Positions 34,448 to 42,587 of a stretch of 42,623 nucleotides of DNA are shown in pieces. How positions within the stretch are numbered: the stretch's first letter is position 1; every line of letters begins with the position of its first letter. The position numbers and the translations under genes were made by a program. Origin of the DNA: Pararhizobium sp. (GTDB lineage: Bacteria > Pseudomonadota > Alphaproteobacteria > Rhizobiales > Rhizobiaceae); NCBI GenBank assembly GCA_030655075.1, contig JAURWE010000098.1:1-42623 (forward strand), given 5' to 3'. A model generated the notes under the pieces. It had not been told where the DNA came from and ran no database searches. It saw only the letters and a program-made list of their open reading frames with translations.

Positions 34448-34536
34448 GCGTCAGTTCCCTCTTCCCCTCCGGTATCGACAAAACCGCCGATACCGTCAAG
34501 TCGCGCGGGCATCGAAACCGGCTGCGGCAACTGTTC

Positions 34537-34565
34537 TTGCACTTGCAAATCAGCTTGGCCATATA
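34537..34565 (+). promoter_or_regulatory. Possible promoter ahead of the small membrane protein and xerD
   Basis: TTGCAC (34537-34542), 17 bases, then CATATA (34560-34565) resemble the alphaproteobacterial housekeeping promoter. The start would fall near 34572, only about 18 bases before the ATG at 34590. The match is fair, not strong. Confidence 0.35.
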
Positions 34566-34589
34566 GAGTGACACTCAAGGATTATGACA

Positions 34590-34739
34590 ATGCCCACACT
34601 GTTCCGGTTCCTGTTCTTCTGCGCGGTCATCGCCGGATTGATCTACGGCACGATGGTGGCGCTGGTGACCTTTGTCGATCCCGTCGAGCGCGACGTGACG
34701 ATCCGAATACCCTCCGACCGGGTGAACCCACCGCAATGA
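34590..34739 (+). CDS. 49-residue membrane protein overlapping xerD
   Basis: A short gene easily missed by length filters. ATG 34590 (AAGG nine bases upstream; ATG 34584 also in frame but too close) opens 49 codons. It has a hydrophobic helix at about residues 3-28 (FRFLFFCAVIAGLIYGTMVA), then a charged tail VDPVERDVTIRIPSDRVNPPQ that would lie in the periplasm. Its TGA overlaps the xerD ATG (ATGA), which indicates coupled translation and argues strongly that it is real. Similar small proteins precede xerD in other Rhizobiaceae. No function is known. Confidence 0.78.
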   Translation: MPTLFRFLFFCAVIAGLIYGTMVALVTFVDPVERDVTIRIPSDRVNPPQ

Positions 34740-35689
34740 CGGACCTCAGCGCCGCCCATATCGAAAGCTTCCTCGAGATGATGAGCGCCGAGCGCGGGGC
34801 AGCCGCCAACACGCTTGTCTCCTACCAGCGTGATCTCGATGACGTCAGGGCTTTCTTGAAAGGCCGCCGGGTGGCGATGAACGAAGCGGCGGCAGACGAT
34901 CTGCGCGCCTATCTGGCGCATCTGTCGGATGAAGGCTTCAAGGCCTCCTCGCAGGCGCGGCGGCTTTCTGCCATGCGCCAGTTCTACAAGTTTCTTTATG
35001 CCGAAGGCCTGCGTACCGACGACCCGACCGGCATTCTCGACGCGCCGAAGAAGGCCCGCTCGCTGCCGAAAGTGCTGAGTGTCGACGACGTATCGCGCAT
35101 GATTTCGCAAGCCGAGACGGAAGCGGTGAATATGGACGGCGACCGTCTTTCGAAGCTGCGCATGCATGCGCTGATCGAACTGCTCTATGCAACGGGCATG
35201 CGGGTGACCGAGCTGGTATCACTCCCCGCAAGCGTGCTGGTGCAGAACGGCCGCTTTCTTGTCATTCGCGGCAAGGGCAACAAGGAACGGCTGGTGCCGC
35301 TGTCGCCACCGGCGGTGCGGGCCATGCAGGCCTATGGCGCCCTCATGCGCCAGGAAAACGAACATGCCGGGCTGAAAGACGAGAGCCCCTGGCTGTTTCC
35401 CTCCAGCGGCAAGGCCGGGTACCTGCCGCGCCAGGTTTTTGCCCGCGACCTGAAGAATCTCGCCGCTCGGTCAGGCATAAAAGTTGCTGCGATCTCACCG
35501 CACGTGCTTCGCCATGCTTTCGCCAGTCATTTGCTGCAGAACGGCGCCGACCTTCGCGCCGTGCAGGAATTGCTGGGACATCAGGACATTTCGACGACGC
35601 AAATCTACACGCATGTCTTGGAGGAACGGCTTCATCAGCTGGTGCAAACACACCACCCTCTTGCCAAACAGGCAAAAAAACAGGATTAG
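34736..35689 (+). CDS. xerD: Site-specific tyrosine recombinase XerD
   Basis: A 317-residue recombinase that with XerC resolves chromosome dimers at dif. The N-terminal SAM-like DNA-binding domain (about 5-95) has the conserved AANTLVSYQRDL. All catalytic residues are present: Arg156 (ATGMRVTEL), Lys180, His256 and Arg259 (HVLRHAFASHLL), His282 (LGHQDIS) and Tyr291 (TTQIYTHV). It is the housekeeping XerD in a conserved chromosomal setting before accA, not a mobile-element integrase. The frame is open upstream but ATG 34736 overlaps the previous gene's stop. Confidence 0.95.
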   Translation: MTDLSAAHIESFLEMMSAERGAAANTLVSYQRDLDDVRAFLKGRRVAMNEAAADDLRAYLAHLSDEGFKASSQARRLSAMRQFYKFLYAEGLRTDDPTGILDAPKKARSLPKVLSVDDVSRMISQAETEAVNMDGDRLSKLRMHALIELLYATGMRVTELVSLPASVLVQNGRFLVIRGKGNKERLVPLSPPAVRAMQAYGALMRQENEHAGLKDESPWLFPSSGKAGYLPRQVFARDLKNLAARSGIKVAAISPHVLRHAFASHLLQNGADLRAVQELLGHQDISTTQIYTHVLEERLHQLVQTHHPLAKQAKKQD

Positions 35690-35754
35690 CACTGGTTCTG
35701 ACCCATGGAATGGAAAAGTCCGGGGCCATTGGCAAACGATCGGAAACGCATCTC

Positions 35755-36708
35755 ATGCACAATTATCTCGATTTCGAAAAACCAATCTCCGACCTCGATG
35801 GCAAGATCCACGAGCTGAAGAAAATTGCCTCGGAAGACGAGAGCATCGATACGGCCGACGAAATCGGCCGGCTCGAAGGCCGTGCCCGCGAGGCGATGGC
35901 CGATATCTATTCCAAACTAAACCCCTGGCAGAAGACGCAGGTTGCCCGCCATCCGGCCCGCCCGCATTTCCAGGACTATGCAGCAGTCCTGTTCCAGGAA
36001 TTCACGCCGCTTGCCGGCGACCGCAAGTTTGCCAATGACGAAGCCATCCAGACGGGTCTCGCGCGGTTTCGCGGCCAGCCCGTCGCCGTCATCGGCCAGG
36101 AAAAGGGCCACGACACAAAGTCGCGCATCAAGCACAATTTCGGCAGCGCCCGGCCGGAAGGCTATCGCAAGGCCATCCGTATCATGGAACTGGCCGACCG
36201 GTTTCGCCTGCCGCTGATCACCATGATCGACACGGCCGGCGCCTATCCGGGCATCGGCGCCGAAGAGCGCGGACAGGCCGAAGCCATCGCCCGCTCGACC
36301 GAAATGTGCCTCAACCTACGTGTACCGATCGTCGCCGTTGTCATTGGAGAAGGCGGGTCGGGCGGCGCCATTGCCATTGCCACCGGCAACCGCGTCTACA
36401 TGCTGGAACATTCGATCTACAGCGTCATTTCGCCGGAAGGTGCGGCGTCAATCCTCTGGCGCGATTCGACCCGCGCCAAGGAAGCCGCCACCAACATGAA
36501 GATCACCGCCGAAGACCTTAAGGGTCTCGGCATCATCGATGGCATTATCCCCGAGCCGGTCGGCGGCGCGCACCGTGACCACGCGATGATCATCGAGCGG
36601 ACCGGCACGGTCATCGCCGATGCGCTGAAGGATCTCGGCAGCGTCAACGGTGACCAGTTACGCACCGACCGCCGCCAGAAATATCTCAACATCGGCCGCC
36701 AACTTTGA
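35755..36708 (+). CDS. accA: Acetyl-CoA carboxylase carboxyltransferase subunit alpha
   Basis: A 317-residue subunit of the carboxyltransferase half of acetyl-CoA carboxylase, which makes malonyl-CoA for fatty-acid synthesis. Signatures are YLDFEKPISDLDGKI at the N-terminus, RPHFQDYAAVLFQEF, GRARF-like GLARFRGQPVAVIGQEKG, MIDTAGAYPGIGAEERGQAEAIA and VIGEGGSGGAIAIATGN, the oxyanion-hole glycines. ATG 35755 gives the standard length; the frame extends to 35710 without a better start. The partner accD is elsewhere, as usual. Confidence 0.96.
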   Translation: MHNYLDFEKPISDLDGKIHELKKIASEDESIDTADEIGRLEGRAREAMADIYSKLNPWQKTQVARHPARPHFQDYAAVLFQEFTPLAGDRKFANDEAIQTGLARFRGQPVAVIGQEKGHDTKSRIKHNFGSARPEGYRKAIRIMELADRFRLPLITMIDTAGAYPGIGAEERGQAEAIARSTEMCLNLRVPIVAVVIGEGGSGGAIAIATGNRVYMLEHSIYSVISPEGAASILWRDSTRAKEAATNMKITAEDLKGLGIIDGIIPEPVGGAHRDHAMIIERTGTVIADALKDLGSVNGDQLRTDRRQKYLNIGRQL

Positions 36709-36914
36709 TGCAAACGCTCACGGTGGCGCGCAATTCGGCGCGTCAGGCGGCTCTCAGCCAAATCTTGGCCATATTCATCCTGTCTGGAAGTCGGCTGGGT
36801 TAGGACCAGTTTCGCCGATTAAGATCGGTGCGTCATGCAGGGGCGATCGCATGAGGTCTTGCACTAATGCGCTGTTTTGATGTTATTGCCTGAAAATTCG
36901 GTGGGCCTGTTCTG

Positions 36915-38381
36915 ATGCGCTTGAAAACAATGCTTATGCTGGGGGCAATGGCGGCGATCCTCGCCGGTTGCAACGACACGCTCGAAACCGTGTCCGGTCC
37001 AGATGTTTCCCGTGTCTCCAACAAGGTCGCTTACCAGCTCTCCGGCCATGTTGCCGAAAAGATGCGCTCCATGGGCATGGAACGCAACTCACCGATCATG
37101 CTGCGCATCTTCAAGGAAGAAGGCACGCTCGAGGTTTTGAAGGCCAAGACCAACAACCGTTTCGATGTTATCGCCACCTATAAGATCTGCGCCTGGTCGG
37201 GCAAGCTCGGCCCCAAGACCAAGGAAGGCGACCGGCAGGCGCCGGAAGGCTTCTATCCCTTGCGGCCGCAGCAGCTGAACCCGAATTCGAGCTACTATCT
37301 CGCCATCAACACCGGCTACCCCAACAGGTTCGACCAGGCCAACGGACGTGGTGGCAGCAACCTGATGATCCACGGCGCCTGCTCATCGTCCGGCTGCTAC
37401 TCGATGACCGATGCGCAGATGCTGGAAATCTTCGCCTTTGCCCGCGACGCCTTCAAGGGCGGCCAGGAAAGCGTGCAGCTGCAGGCCTTTCCGTTCCGGA
37501 TGACGGCGGAAAACATGGTGCGCCACCGCGACAATCCCAACTACGAATTCTGGAAAAACCTGAAGACCGGCTATGACCAGTTCGAGGTGACCAAGCGCCC
37601 GCCCGAGGTCAACATCTGCGAGAAGAAATACGTCTTCAACCAGCAGACCGACGGTAAGTTCACGCCTGGTGGCCAATGCCCTGTCATGACGACGCCTGGA
37701 GCGCTGCAGGGGGCGATGGCCTCCTACAACAAGGCCTACGACCGCGACTATGACAAGGCCTCCAAGAAGCTCAAAGGCATGGTCTGGTACGAGCCAAGCG
37801 AAGGCGAACGCAAGGCGATCGTTGCCGAACAGCGGAAGGGCAAGGAACTCGCCTACGCGCCGACCGGCTCGTCGCTCGATGCCGGCAAGCTGATGACCGT
37901 CGAGCAGATGCAGAAGAAGCAGGCCGAGCGCGAAGCCGCGCTCGCCGCTGCCCAACAGCGCAAGCTCGAAGCCGAGGAAAACGCCAAACTCGCCAAGGCC
38001 ATCGGTGCTGCCAAGATCCCGGTTCCATCGAAGAACCCGAACGAAGGCATGGTCCAGCAGGCAACGGTCACAGAAGAAAAAACCCCGAAGCGCAGCTGGA
38101 AATTCTGGGAAAAAGACCCCGAGCCCGTTGTCGAAGAGGTGCCGGTCGCAGCGGTGGATCCGGCCACGGCCGTTGACGGCAAGGCGACGGACAAAGCTGC
38201 CGCTGACAAGACGGCCAAGGCCGTCAACCCGGCAAAGGTTGGCGATCAGTCGAAACCAGCTGAGACGGCGAGGACCGGAACCGAGCCCGCCGCAGACGGC
38301 ACGGACGCTGTCGAACAGCAGGCCGCCATTGTCGAGCCGCAGCCGAAGAAGAAGCCCTTCTGGAAGCTTTGGGGCAATTGA
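36915..38381 (+). CDS. L,D-transpeptidase (YafK/YkuD family) lipoprotein with long charged tail
   Basis: A 488-residue protein with a lipoprotein signal (lipobox LAGC, Cys19). The YkuD catalytic domain (about 50-220) has IHGACSSSGCYSM with His153 and the nucleophile Cys161. Such enzymes make 3-3 peptidoglycan cross-links or attach proteins to it. Residues after about 330 form a helical Ala/Glu/Lys-rich stretch (KKQAEREAALAAAQQRKLEAEE) and then a Pro/Ala/Lys-rich tail. The motif SWKFWEK (394-400) returns as FWKLWGN at the very C-terminus (482-488). The 206-base region upstream (36709-36914) has only a weak promoter-like match (TTGCAC 36859, TTATTG 36883). Confidence 0.88.
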   Translation: MRLKTMLMLGAMAAILAGCNDTLETVSGPDVSRVSNKVAYQLSGHVAEKMRSMGMERNSPIMLRIFKEEGTLEVLKAKTNNRFDVIATYKICAWSGKLGPKTKEGDRQAPEGFYPLRPQQLNPNSSYYLAINTGYPNRFDQANGRGGSNLMIHGACSSSGCYSMTDAQMLEIFAFARDAFKGGQESVQLQAFPFRMTAENMVRHRDNPNYEFWKNLKTGYDQFEVTKRPPEVNICEKKYVFNQQTDGKFTPGGQCPVMTTPGALQGAMASYNKAYDRDYDKASKKLKGMVWYEPSEGERKAIVAEQRKGKELAYAPTGSSLDAGKLMTVEQMQKKQAEREAALAAAQQRKLEAEENAKLAKAIGAAKIPVPSKNPNEGMVQQATVTEEKTPKRSWKFWEKDPEPVVEEVPVAAVDPATAVDGKATDKAAADKTAKAVNPAKVGDQSKPAETARTGTEPAADGTDAVEQQAAIVEPQPKKKPFWKLWGN

Positions 38382-38386
38382 GCGCG

Positions 38387-38656
38387 ATGACGGGTGAGGA
38401 CGCCGCAAGCCTTCTGGCCGCAAGCCCTCTGGCGGTCATCGACTACGATCTCAAGGGGCTGAAATGTCCGCTTCCGGTGCTGAAGGCCCGCAAGAAACTG
38501 CAGGGCCTTGAAGCGGGCGCCCTGCTCCGGATCGAAACCACCGACCCGCTCGCCGTCATCGATATCCCGCATTTCTGCCGCGAAGACGGCCACGTGCTGG
38601 AAAGCTCCGAACGCCTGTCCGCCAGCCACCGGTTTCTCATCCGCAAGAACGCCTGA
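38387..38656 (+). CDS. TusA-like sulfurtransferase
   Basis: An 89-residue TusA/SirA fold protein. The CPxP motif with the sulfur-carrying Cys is in LKGLKCPLPVLKARKKLQ; then IETTDPLAVIDIPHFCRE gives the second half of the fold with an extra Cys. TusA proteins relay persulfide sulfur for tRNA thiolation or other acceptors. ATG 38387 lies five bases after the L,D-transpeptidase stop; TTG starts at 38369 and 38378 overlap that gene. The tight spacing suggests co-transcription with it. Confidence 0.9.
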   Translation: MTGEDAASLLAASPLAVIDYDLKGLKCPLPVLKARKKLQGLEAGALLRIETTDPLAVIDIPHFCREDGHVLESSERLSASHRFLIRKNA

Positions 38657-38665
38657 ACGGCCGTC

Positions 38666-39832
38666 TCACATTCGTAAACCCGGGATCGCCAGAGGATTGT
38701 CCTCAAGTGCTGCCCGGTCCGGCCGGTCGATGCGCGGTGTGCCGGTGAAGGCGTCGAACAGGTCGCGCACGAAGGCCTCGGGCAGGTCCTTGGTGATCAG
38801 CACCATGCGGGTGCGCCGGTCGGCCGGGTCCGGCCAGGCGGCCAGCCGCTCCGGTGCGTGAAAGACACTCTGCACCCCGTGCAGCACCAGCGGCCTATCG
38901 AGATTGTCGCTGAGCGCGACGATCGCCTTCATCCGCAACAGTTTTTCGCCATGGGCCGAGCGCAGCAGGTCGACGAACATGTCGAGCGCCATCGGCTGGA
39001 TCGGCCGGTCATGCACGATGCTGAAGGAGCGGATCGACGCATCGTGGCGGGTGACGTCATGCTGATGCTGATGGCCGTGATGGTGATCATGATGATCATG
39101 GCCGGGATGATCATGGTGATCATGCCCGTGGTGGTGCCCATGATCGGGATCAGCATGCTGCCCCTCATCCTGCAGCCAGCGGCCAACATCGGCGATCTTG
39201 GTGCCGGGATCGTAGAGACCCGCATGGAAGAGCGCGATGCGCGCCGCCTCGGGCGTGTCGCCATCGGTGAGAGGCGCCCGTGGATTGAGCGCCCTCAGGC
39301 GCGCCACCAGTTCGGATATCGACGCTGCTGGCGCCAGAGATGACTTGCTCAGGATCAGCCGGTCGGCCACGGCCACCTGCTTGACCGCCTCGACATGATT
39401 GTCGAGCGTCGCCAGCCCGTTGGCCGCATCGACGACGGTCACGACGCCATCGAGATGAAAATTCTGGGCGATGACAGGGTTGCCCATGACAGATTGCAGC
39501 ACCGGCGCCGGATCGGCAAGGCCGGTCGTCTCGATGACGACGCGCCTTAAAGCCTTGATTTTGCCGGTCTGCATCCGGTCCATCAGGTCGGCCAGAGTAT
39601 CGACCAGCTCGCCGCGCACCGTACAGCACAGGCACCCGTCCGACAGCTCGATGATGCCGTCGCTGGATGCCTCGACCAGCAGATGGTCGATCGCCACATC
39701 GCCGAACTCATTGATGATGACGGCCGTGTCGGTAAGGTCTGGATCCTTCAGGAGCCGGTTCAGAAGCGTCGTCTTGCCGGCGCCGAGAAAGCCGGTCAGG
39801 ATCGAGACCGGCACCGAATTGGGTTTGTGCAT
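38666..39832 (-). CDS. COG0523 (CobW/YjiA-type) GTPase with His-rich loop
   Basis: A 388-residue G3E-family metallochaperone GTPase. Walker A is GFLGAGKT (14-21), the metal-binding CxCC is GCLCCT (Cys67, 69, 70), and EFGDVAIDH and VIETTGLADPAPV are the switch regions. Residues 226-263 are mostly His, Asp and Gly (HGHHHGHDHHDH), a likely zinc or cobalt store. The CobW C-terminal domain follows (LLRMKAIVALSDN). The guanine-specificity motif (N/S)KxD reads SKSS (162-165), lacking the Asp. It follows the carboxypeptidase gene by 15 bases. Metal identity is not set by sequence; zinc is the commonest for this type. Confidence 0.9.
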   Translation of the reverse strand: MHKPNSVPVSILTGFLGAGKTTLLNRLLKDPDLTDTAVIINEFGDVAIDHLLVEASSDGIIELSDGCLCCTVRGELVDTLADLMDRMQTGKIKALRRVVIETTGLADPAPVLQSVMGNPVIAQNFHLDGVVTVVDAANGLATLDNHVEAVKQVAVADRLILSKSSLAPAASISELVARLRALNPRAPLTDGDTPEAARIALFHAGLYDPGTKIADVGRWLQDEGQHADPDHGHHHGHDHHDHPGHDHHDHHHGHQHQHDVTRHDASIRSFSIVHDRPIQPMALDMFVDLLRSAHGEKLLRMKAIVALSDNLDRPLVLHGVQSVFHAPERLAAWPDPADRRTRMVLITKDLPEAFVRDLFDAFTGTPRIDRPDRAALEDNPLAIPGLRM

Positions 39833-39847
39833 GTCCTGAAAATCCGG

Positions 39848-40966
39848 TCAGAAGGTCGGGCGCGGGATCGGGATCGGCACGTTGGCGAGCTCTTCCGCCC
39901 CGGCTTCAGCGGCCATCTTGCCGTCCTTGCCAGCCTTTTCGGAGGCAGGAAGCAGACCTGCAAACACCAGGTTCGGCTCGCGGTTCATCTCGTGGATATA
40001 GGGCGAGTTCAACTTCTGGCGGCCGACCTCGTCGCGGCCTTCGCTGCGAACCTTGGCCGCTTCCTTCGAGCAGATCTGCTTGCTGATATCGTTGACGCCG
40101 GCCTCTTCGGTGCCGTCAGGCCGGATCTTCGTCAGGATCGGAAACTGGCCGGGACCGGCGGTCAGGCCCTTCTGCAGCAAGCGGGCGGATTCATCCGCAC
40201 GGCCGCCGAGGCTCTGCTCGCCAAGCACGATCGAGACGACGCTGCGGCCGTTGCGGGTGGCAGACGAGACCTGGTTGAAGCCCGAAGCGCAGATGAAGCC
40301 CGTCTTCATGCCGTCGGCGCCGTCGAAACGGCCGATCAGCATGTTGTAGTTGGAAAATTTCTTCTTGCCGGTGGTAAAGCCTTCGAGCGCGAAATAGCCG
40401 GCATATTGCGGAAATTCGCGCTTCAGCGTGATCGCCAGAACGGCAAGATCCCGCGCCGTCGTATATTGGCCGGCACCCGGAAGCCCGTGTGGATTGATGA
40501 AATGCGACGACGACATGCCGAGGCGGGCGGCTTCCGCATTCATCTGCGCCACGAAGGCCGGCTCGGAACCGCCGACCGTCTCACTGATCGCCACGGCAAT
40601 GTCGTTGGCCGACTTGACCAGCAGGATCTTCAGCGCGTTGTCGAGCGTCAGGGCCTGGCCGGGCTTGAAGAACATCTTGCTCGGCGGTTCGGCAGCGGCA
40701 TTCTTGGTCATCACCACAGGCGTTTCCAGCGTCACCTGTCCGGCCTTCAACGCCCTAAACACCGTATAGGCGGTCATCAGCTTGGTCAGCGATGCCGGAT
40801 ACCATTTGCGATAGATATCGCTGTGTTCAACCACCTTCAGCGTCTTGATATCGACGACCATGCGGGGATTGGCCAGCACCGGCGGCGCGGCAGACAGCGC
40901 CACGGCCGAAAGAGCAGAAAGAAGACCGAGAGCCTTCAGCGGCCTCAGCGCACAAAATTGTTTCAT
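39848..40966 (-). CDS. D-alanyl-D-alanine carboxypeptidase (class C low-mass penicillin-binding protein)
   Basis: A 372-residue exported peptidase S11 enzyme that trims the terminal D-Ala from peptidoglycan pentapeptides. The signal peptide covers about residues 1-33. The three active-site boxes are in order: SLTK (59-62, in YPASLTKLM), SAN (119-121) and KTG (221-223, in GMKTGFI). The C-terminal domain (about 265-372) ends with a proline-rich PIPIPRPTF and shows no clear amphipathic anchor helix. ATG 40966 is preferred over GTG 40972. It is upstream of the GTPase gene in the same operon. Confidence 0.93.
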   Translation of the reverse strand: MKQFCALRPLKALGLLSALSAVALSAAPPVLANPRMVVDIKTLKVVEHSDIYRKWYPASLTKLMTAYTVFRALKAGQVTLETPVVMTKNAAAEPPSKMFFKPGQALTLDNALKILLVKSANDIAVAISETVGGSEPAFVAQMNAEAARLGMSSSHFINPHGLPGAGQYTTARDLAVLAITLKREFPQYAGYFALEGFTTGKKKFSNYNMLIGRFDGADGMKTGFICASGFNQVSSATRNGRSVVSIVLGEQSLGGRADESARLLQKGLTAGPGQFPILTKIRPDGTEEAGVNDISKQICSKEAAKVRSEGRDEVGRQKLNSPYIHEMNREPNLVFAGLLPASEKAGKDGKMAAEAGAEELANVPIPIPRPTF

Positions 40967-41152
40967 CAACACCGTCTAACCTCGAAATCCGCAATTGCCT
41001 CGTCGTGTGCAGCTATTTACCCTATATGGCAGGGGCAAGGCAAAGGTCATTCTATCAACCTGACGTCATTGCCCACGGGCACGGGCCGATTGGACGACAG
41101 CAAGCGTGTGCAGCGCTCACCCCGGCGCGCTTCGAACAGACAGGAATTGAGA

Positions 41153-42316
41153 ATGCCGATACTGAACCGCGCCGCCGAACTGGAACCGGAAGTCACCGAA
41201 TGGCGCCGTTTCCTGCACACCAGGCCGGAGCTGATGTTCGCCGTCGAGGAAACCGCAGCCTTCGTCGCTGAAAAGCTCAAGTCCTTCGGCGTCGATGAAA
41301 TCGTCACCGGCCTCGGCCGCACCGGTGTCGTCGGCATCATCACCGGCAATCGCGGCGAAGGCCGCACCATCGGCCTGCGCGCCGACATGGATGCCCTACC
41401 GATGACCGAGACCAGCGGCAAGCCCTGGGCCTCGACCACGACCGGCAAGATGCACGCCTGCGGCCACGACGGCCACACGGCGATGCTTCTCGGCGCGGCG
41501 AAATATCTGAGCGAGACACGCAATTTTTCCGGCCGCGTCGCTGTCATCTTCCAGCCCGCTGAAGAGGGCGGCGGCGGCGGCAACGAAATGGTCAAGGACG
41601 GCATGATGGAGCGTTTCGCCATTGCCGAGGTCTATGGCATGCACAACATGCCCGGCATGCCGGTCGGCCGCTTCGGCATCCGCAAGGGCCCGATCATGGC
41701 CTCGACCGACGAATTTCAGGTCACCATCAACGGCCGCGGTGGCCATGCCGCCCAGCCGCACAGGACCATCGACCCGATCGTCATCGGCACGCAGATTGTG
41801 ACCGCGCTGCAGACCATCGTCTCGCGCAACACCGATCCACTGGCCTCCGCCGTGGTCTCCGTCACCAAGTTCAACGCCGGCTTCGCCCACAACATCATTC
41901 CCGAACAGGCGGTTCTGGCCGGCACCGTGCGCACCCTGACGCCCGAGATCCGCGACATGGCGCAGGCCAGGCTGACGCAGCTGGCAGAGGCAATCGCCGC
42001 CATGTACGGGGCCGTCGCCGAAGTGCGCTACGCCCGCAACTACCCCGTCACCGTCAACCATACGGAAGAGACCAACCACGCCGTGGCGGCAGCCTCCGAG
42101 ATCGCCGGCAGCGCCCATGTGAACCCGGAAATCGACCCGATGATGGGCGGCGAGGACTTTTCCTACATGCTCAACGCCCGGCCCGGCGCCTTCATCTTCA
42201 TCGGCAACGGCGACAGCGCCGGCCTGCACAATCCCGGCTACGACTTCAACGACGAGGTCATCCCGCACGGCATTTCCTACTGGGTCCGGCTGGCCGAGCA
42301 GCGGCTCGGCGGCTGA
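41153..42316 (+). CDS. M20 family amidohydrolase (aminoacylase/hippurate hydrolase type)
   Basis: A 387-residue metallopeptidase of the M20D group that removes N-acyl groups from amino acids. Metal ligands are in MHACGHDGHTAMLLG, PAEEGGGGGNEMV, VYGMHNMPGMP and near the C-terminus MMGGEDFSYML. The lid/dimer domain starts at about residue 185 with FQVTINGRGGHAAQPH. RADMDALPM precedes the first ligand as usual. The frame is open far upstream, but ATG 41153 has AGGA eight bases away. Substrate could be N-acetyl or N-benzoyl amino acids, or an indole-acetyl conjugate, which sequence cannot settle. Confidence 0.93.
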   Translation: MPILNRAAELEPEVTEWRRFLHTRPELMFAVEETAAFVAEKLKSFGVDEIVTGLGRTGVVGIITGNRGEGRTIGLRADMDALPMTETSGKPWASTTTGKMHACGHDGHTAMLLGAAKYLSETRNFSGRVAVIFQPAEEGGGGGNEMVKDGMMERFAIAEVYGMHNMPGMPVGRFGIRKGPIMASTDEFQVTINGRGGHAAQPHRTIDPIVIGTQIVTALQTIVSRNTDPLASAVVSVTKFNAGFAHNIIPEQAVLAGTVRTLTPEIRDMAQARLTQLAEAIAAMYGAVAEVRYARNYPVTVNHTEETNHAVAAASEIAGSAHVNPEIDPMMGGEDFSYMLNARPGAFIFIGNGDSAGLHNPGYDFNDEVIPHGISYWVRLAEQRLGG

Positions 42317-42340
42317 GGCAGTAGGGCGGTTGAGATCTTG

Positions 42341-42446
42341 CTCCGCCCTCTCCCTCGTGGGCAGGGTGGCCCGCAGGGCCGGGGAGGGTTTTCGTGTTCT
42401 AGAAAAAGACCCCTCCCCAACCCTCCCCACAAGGGGGAGGGAGCGA
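42341..42446. repeat. Short palindromic intergenic repeat, rhizobial mosaic type
   Basis: A compact element built of inverted C- and G-runs. GGGGAGGG (42381-42388) can pair with CCCTCCCC (42411-42418), with TTTTC/GAAAA inside. CCCTCCCC (42421-42428), ACAAG, GGGGAGGG (42434-42441) forms a second hairpin, and the left part CTCCCTCGTGGGCAGGGT mirrors the right part imperfectly. Such short mosaics (RIME- or REP-like) are dispersed in Rhizobiaceae genomes between genes. Copy number cannot be judged from one window. Confidence 0.65.
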
Positions 42447-42517
42447 CCTCTGCCGCCGCAAACACTGTCACCCACGCCCGGGAAATCCGCCGTGGTTTTC
42501 AAAGATCGAACTCGGCC

Positions 42518-42587
42518 GGGGCGCTGGAAAGTGCCTCTTAGAGTGTGTGATACTGTAGCGCCTTCCAGCGCCCCGTTCGGCTTTTTT
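42518..42587 (+). terminator. Large hairpin with T-run
   Basis: GGGGCGCTGGAA (42518-42529) pairs perfectly with TTCCAGCGCCCC (42563-42574) around a 33-base loop, and TTTTTT follows at 42582-42587. It would end plus-strand transcripts from the amidohydrolase, 200 bases upstream, or be the 3' end of a small RNA. The loop is longer than usual for a simple terminator. Confidence 0.5.

Noticed and set aside
34736..35689. The tyrosine recombinase as a sign of an integrated element
   Set aside because: All features fit housekeeping XerD, the neighbours are core genes, and there are no flanking repeats, tRNA or phage genes.
39050..39140. Tandem-repeat-like ATGATC/CATGAT stretch
   Set aside because: It is simply the codons of the His/Asp-rich metal loop of the GTPase on the minus strand, not an independent repeat.
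39683..41152. Open extension of the amidohydrolase frame upstream
   Set aside because: It runs antisense through the carboxypeptidase gene; family length and the AGGA site put the start at 41153.
42338..42541. A 67-codon open frame at the right end
   Set aside because: It consists mainly of the translated palindromic repeat, is Pro/Arg/Gly-rich and has no ribosome site.
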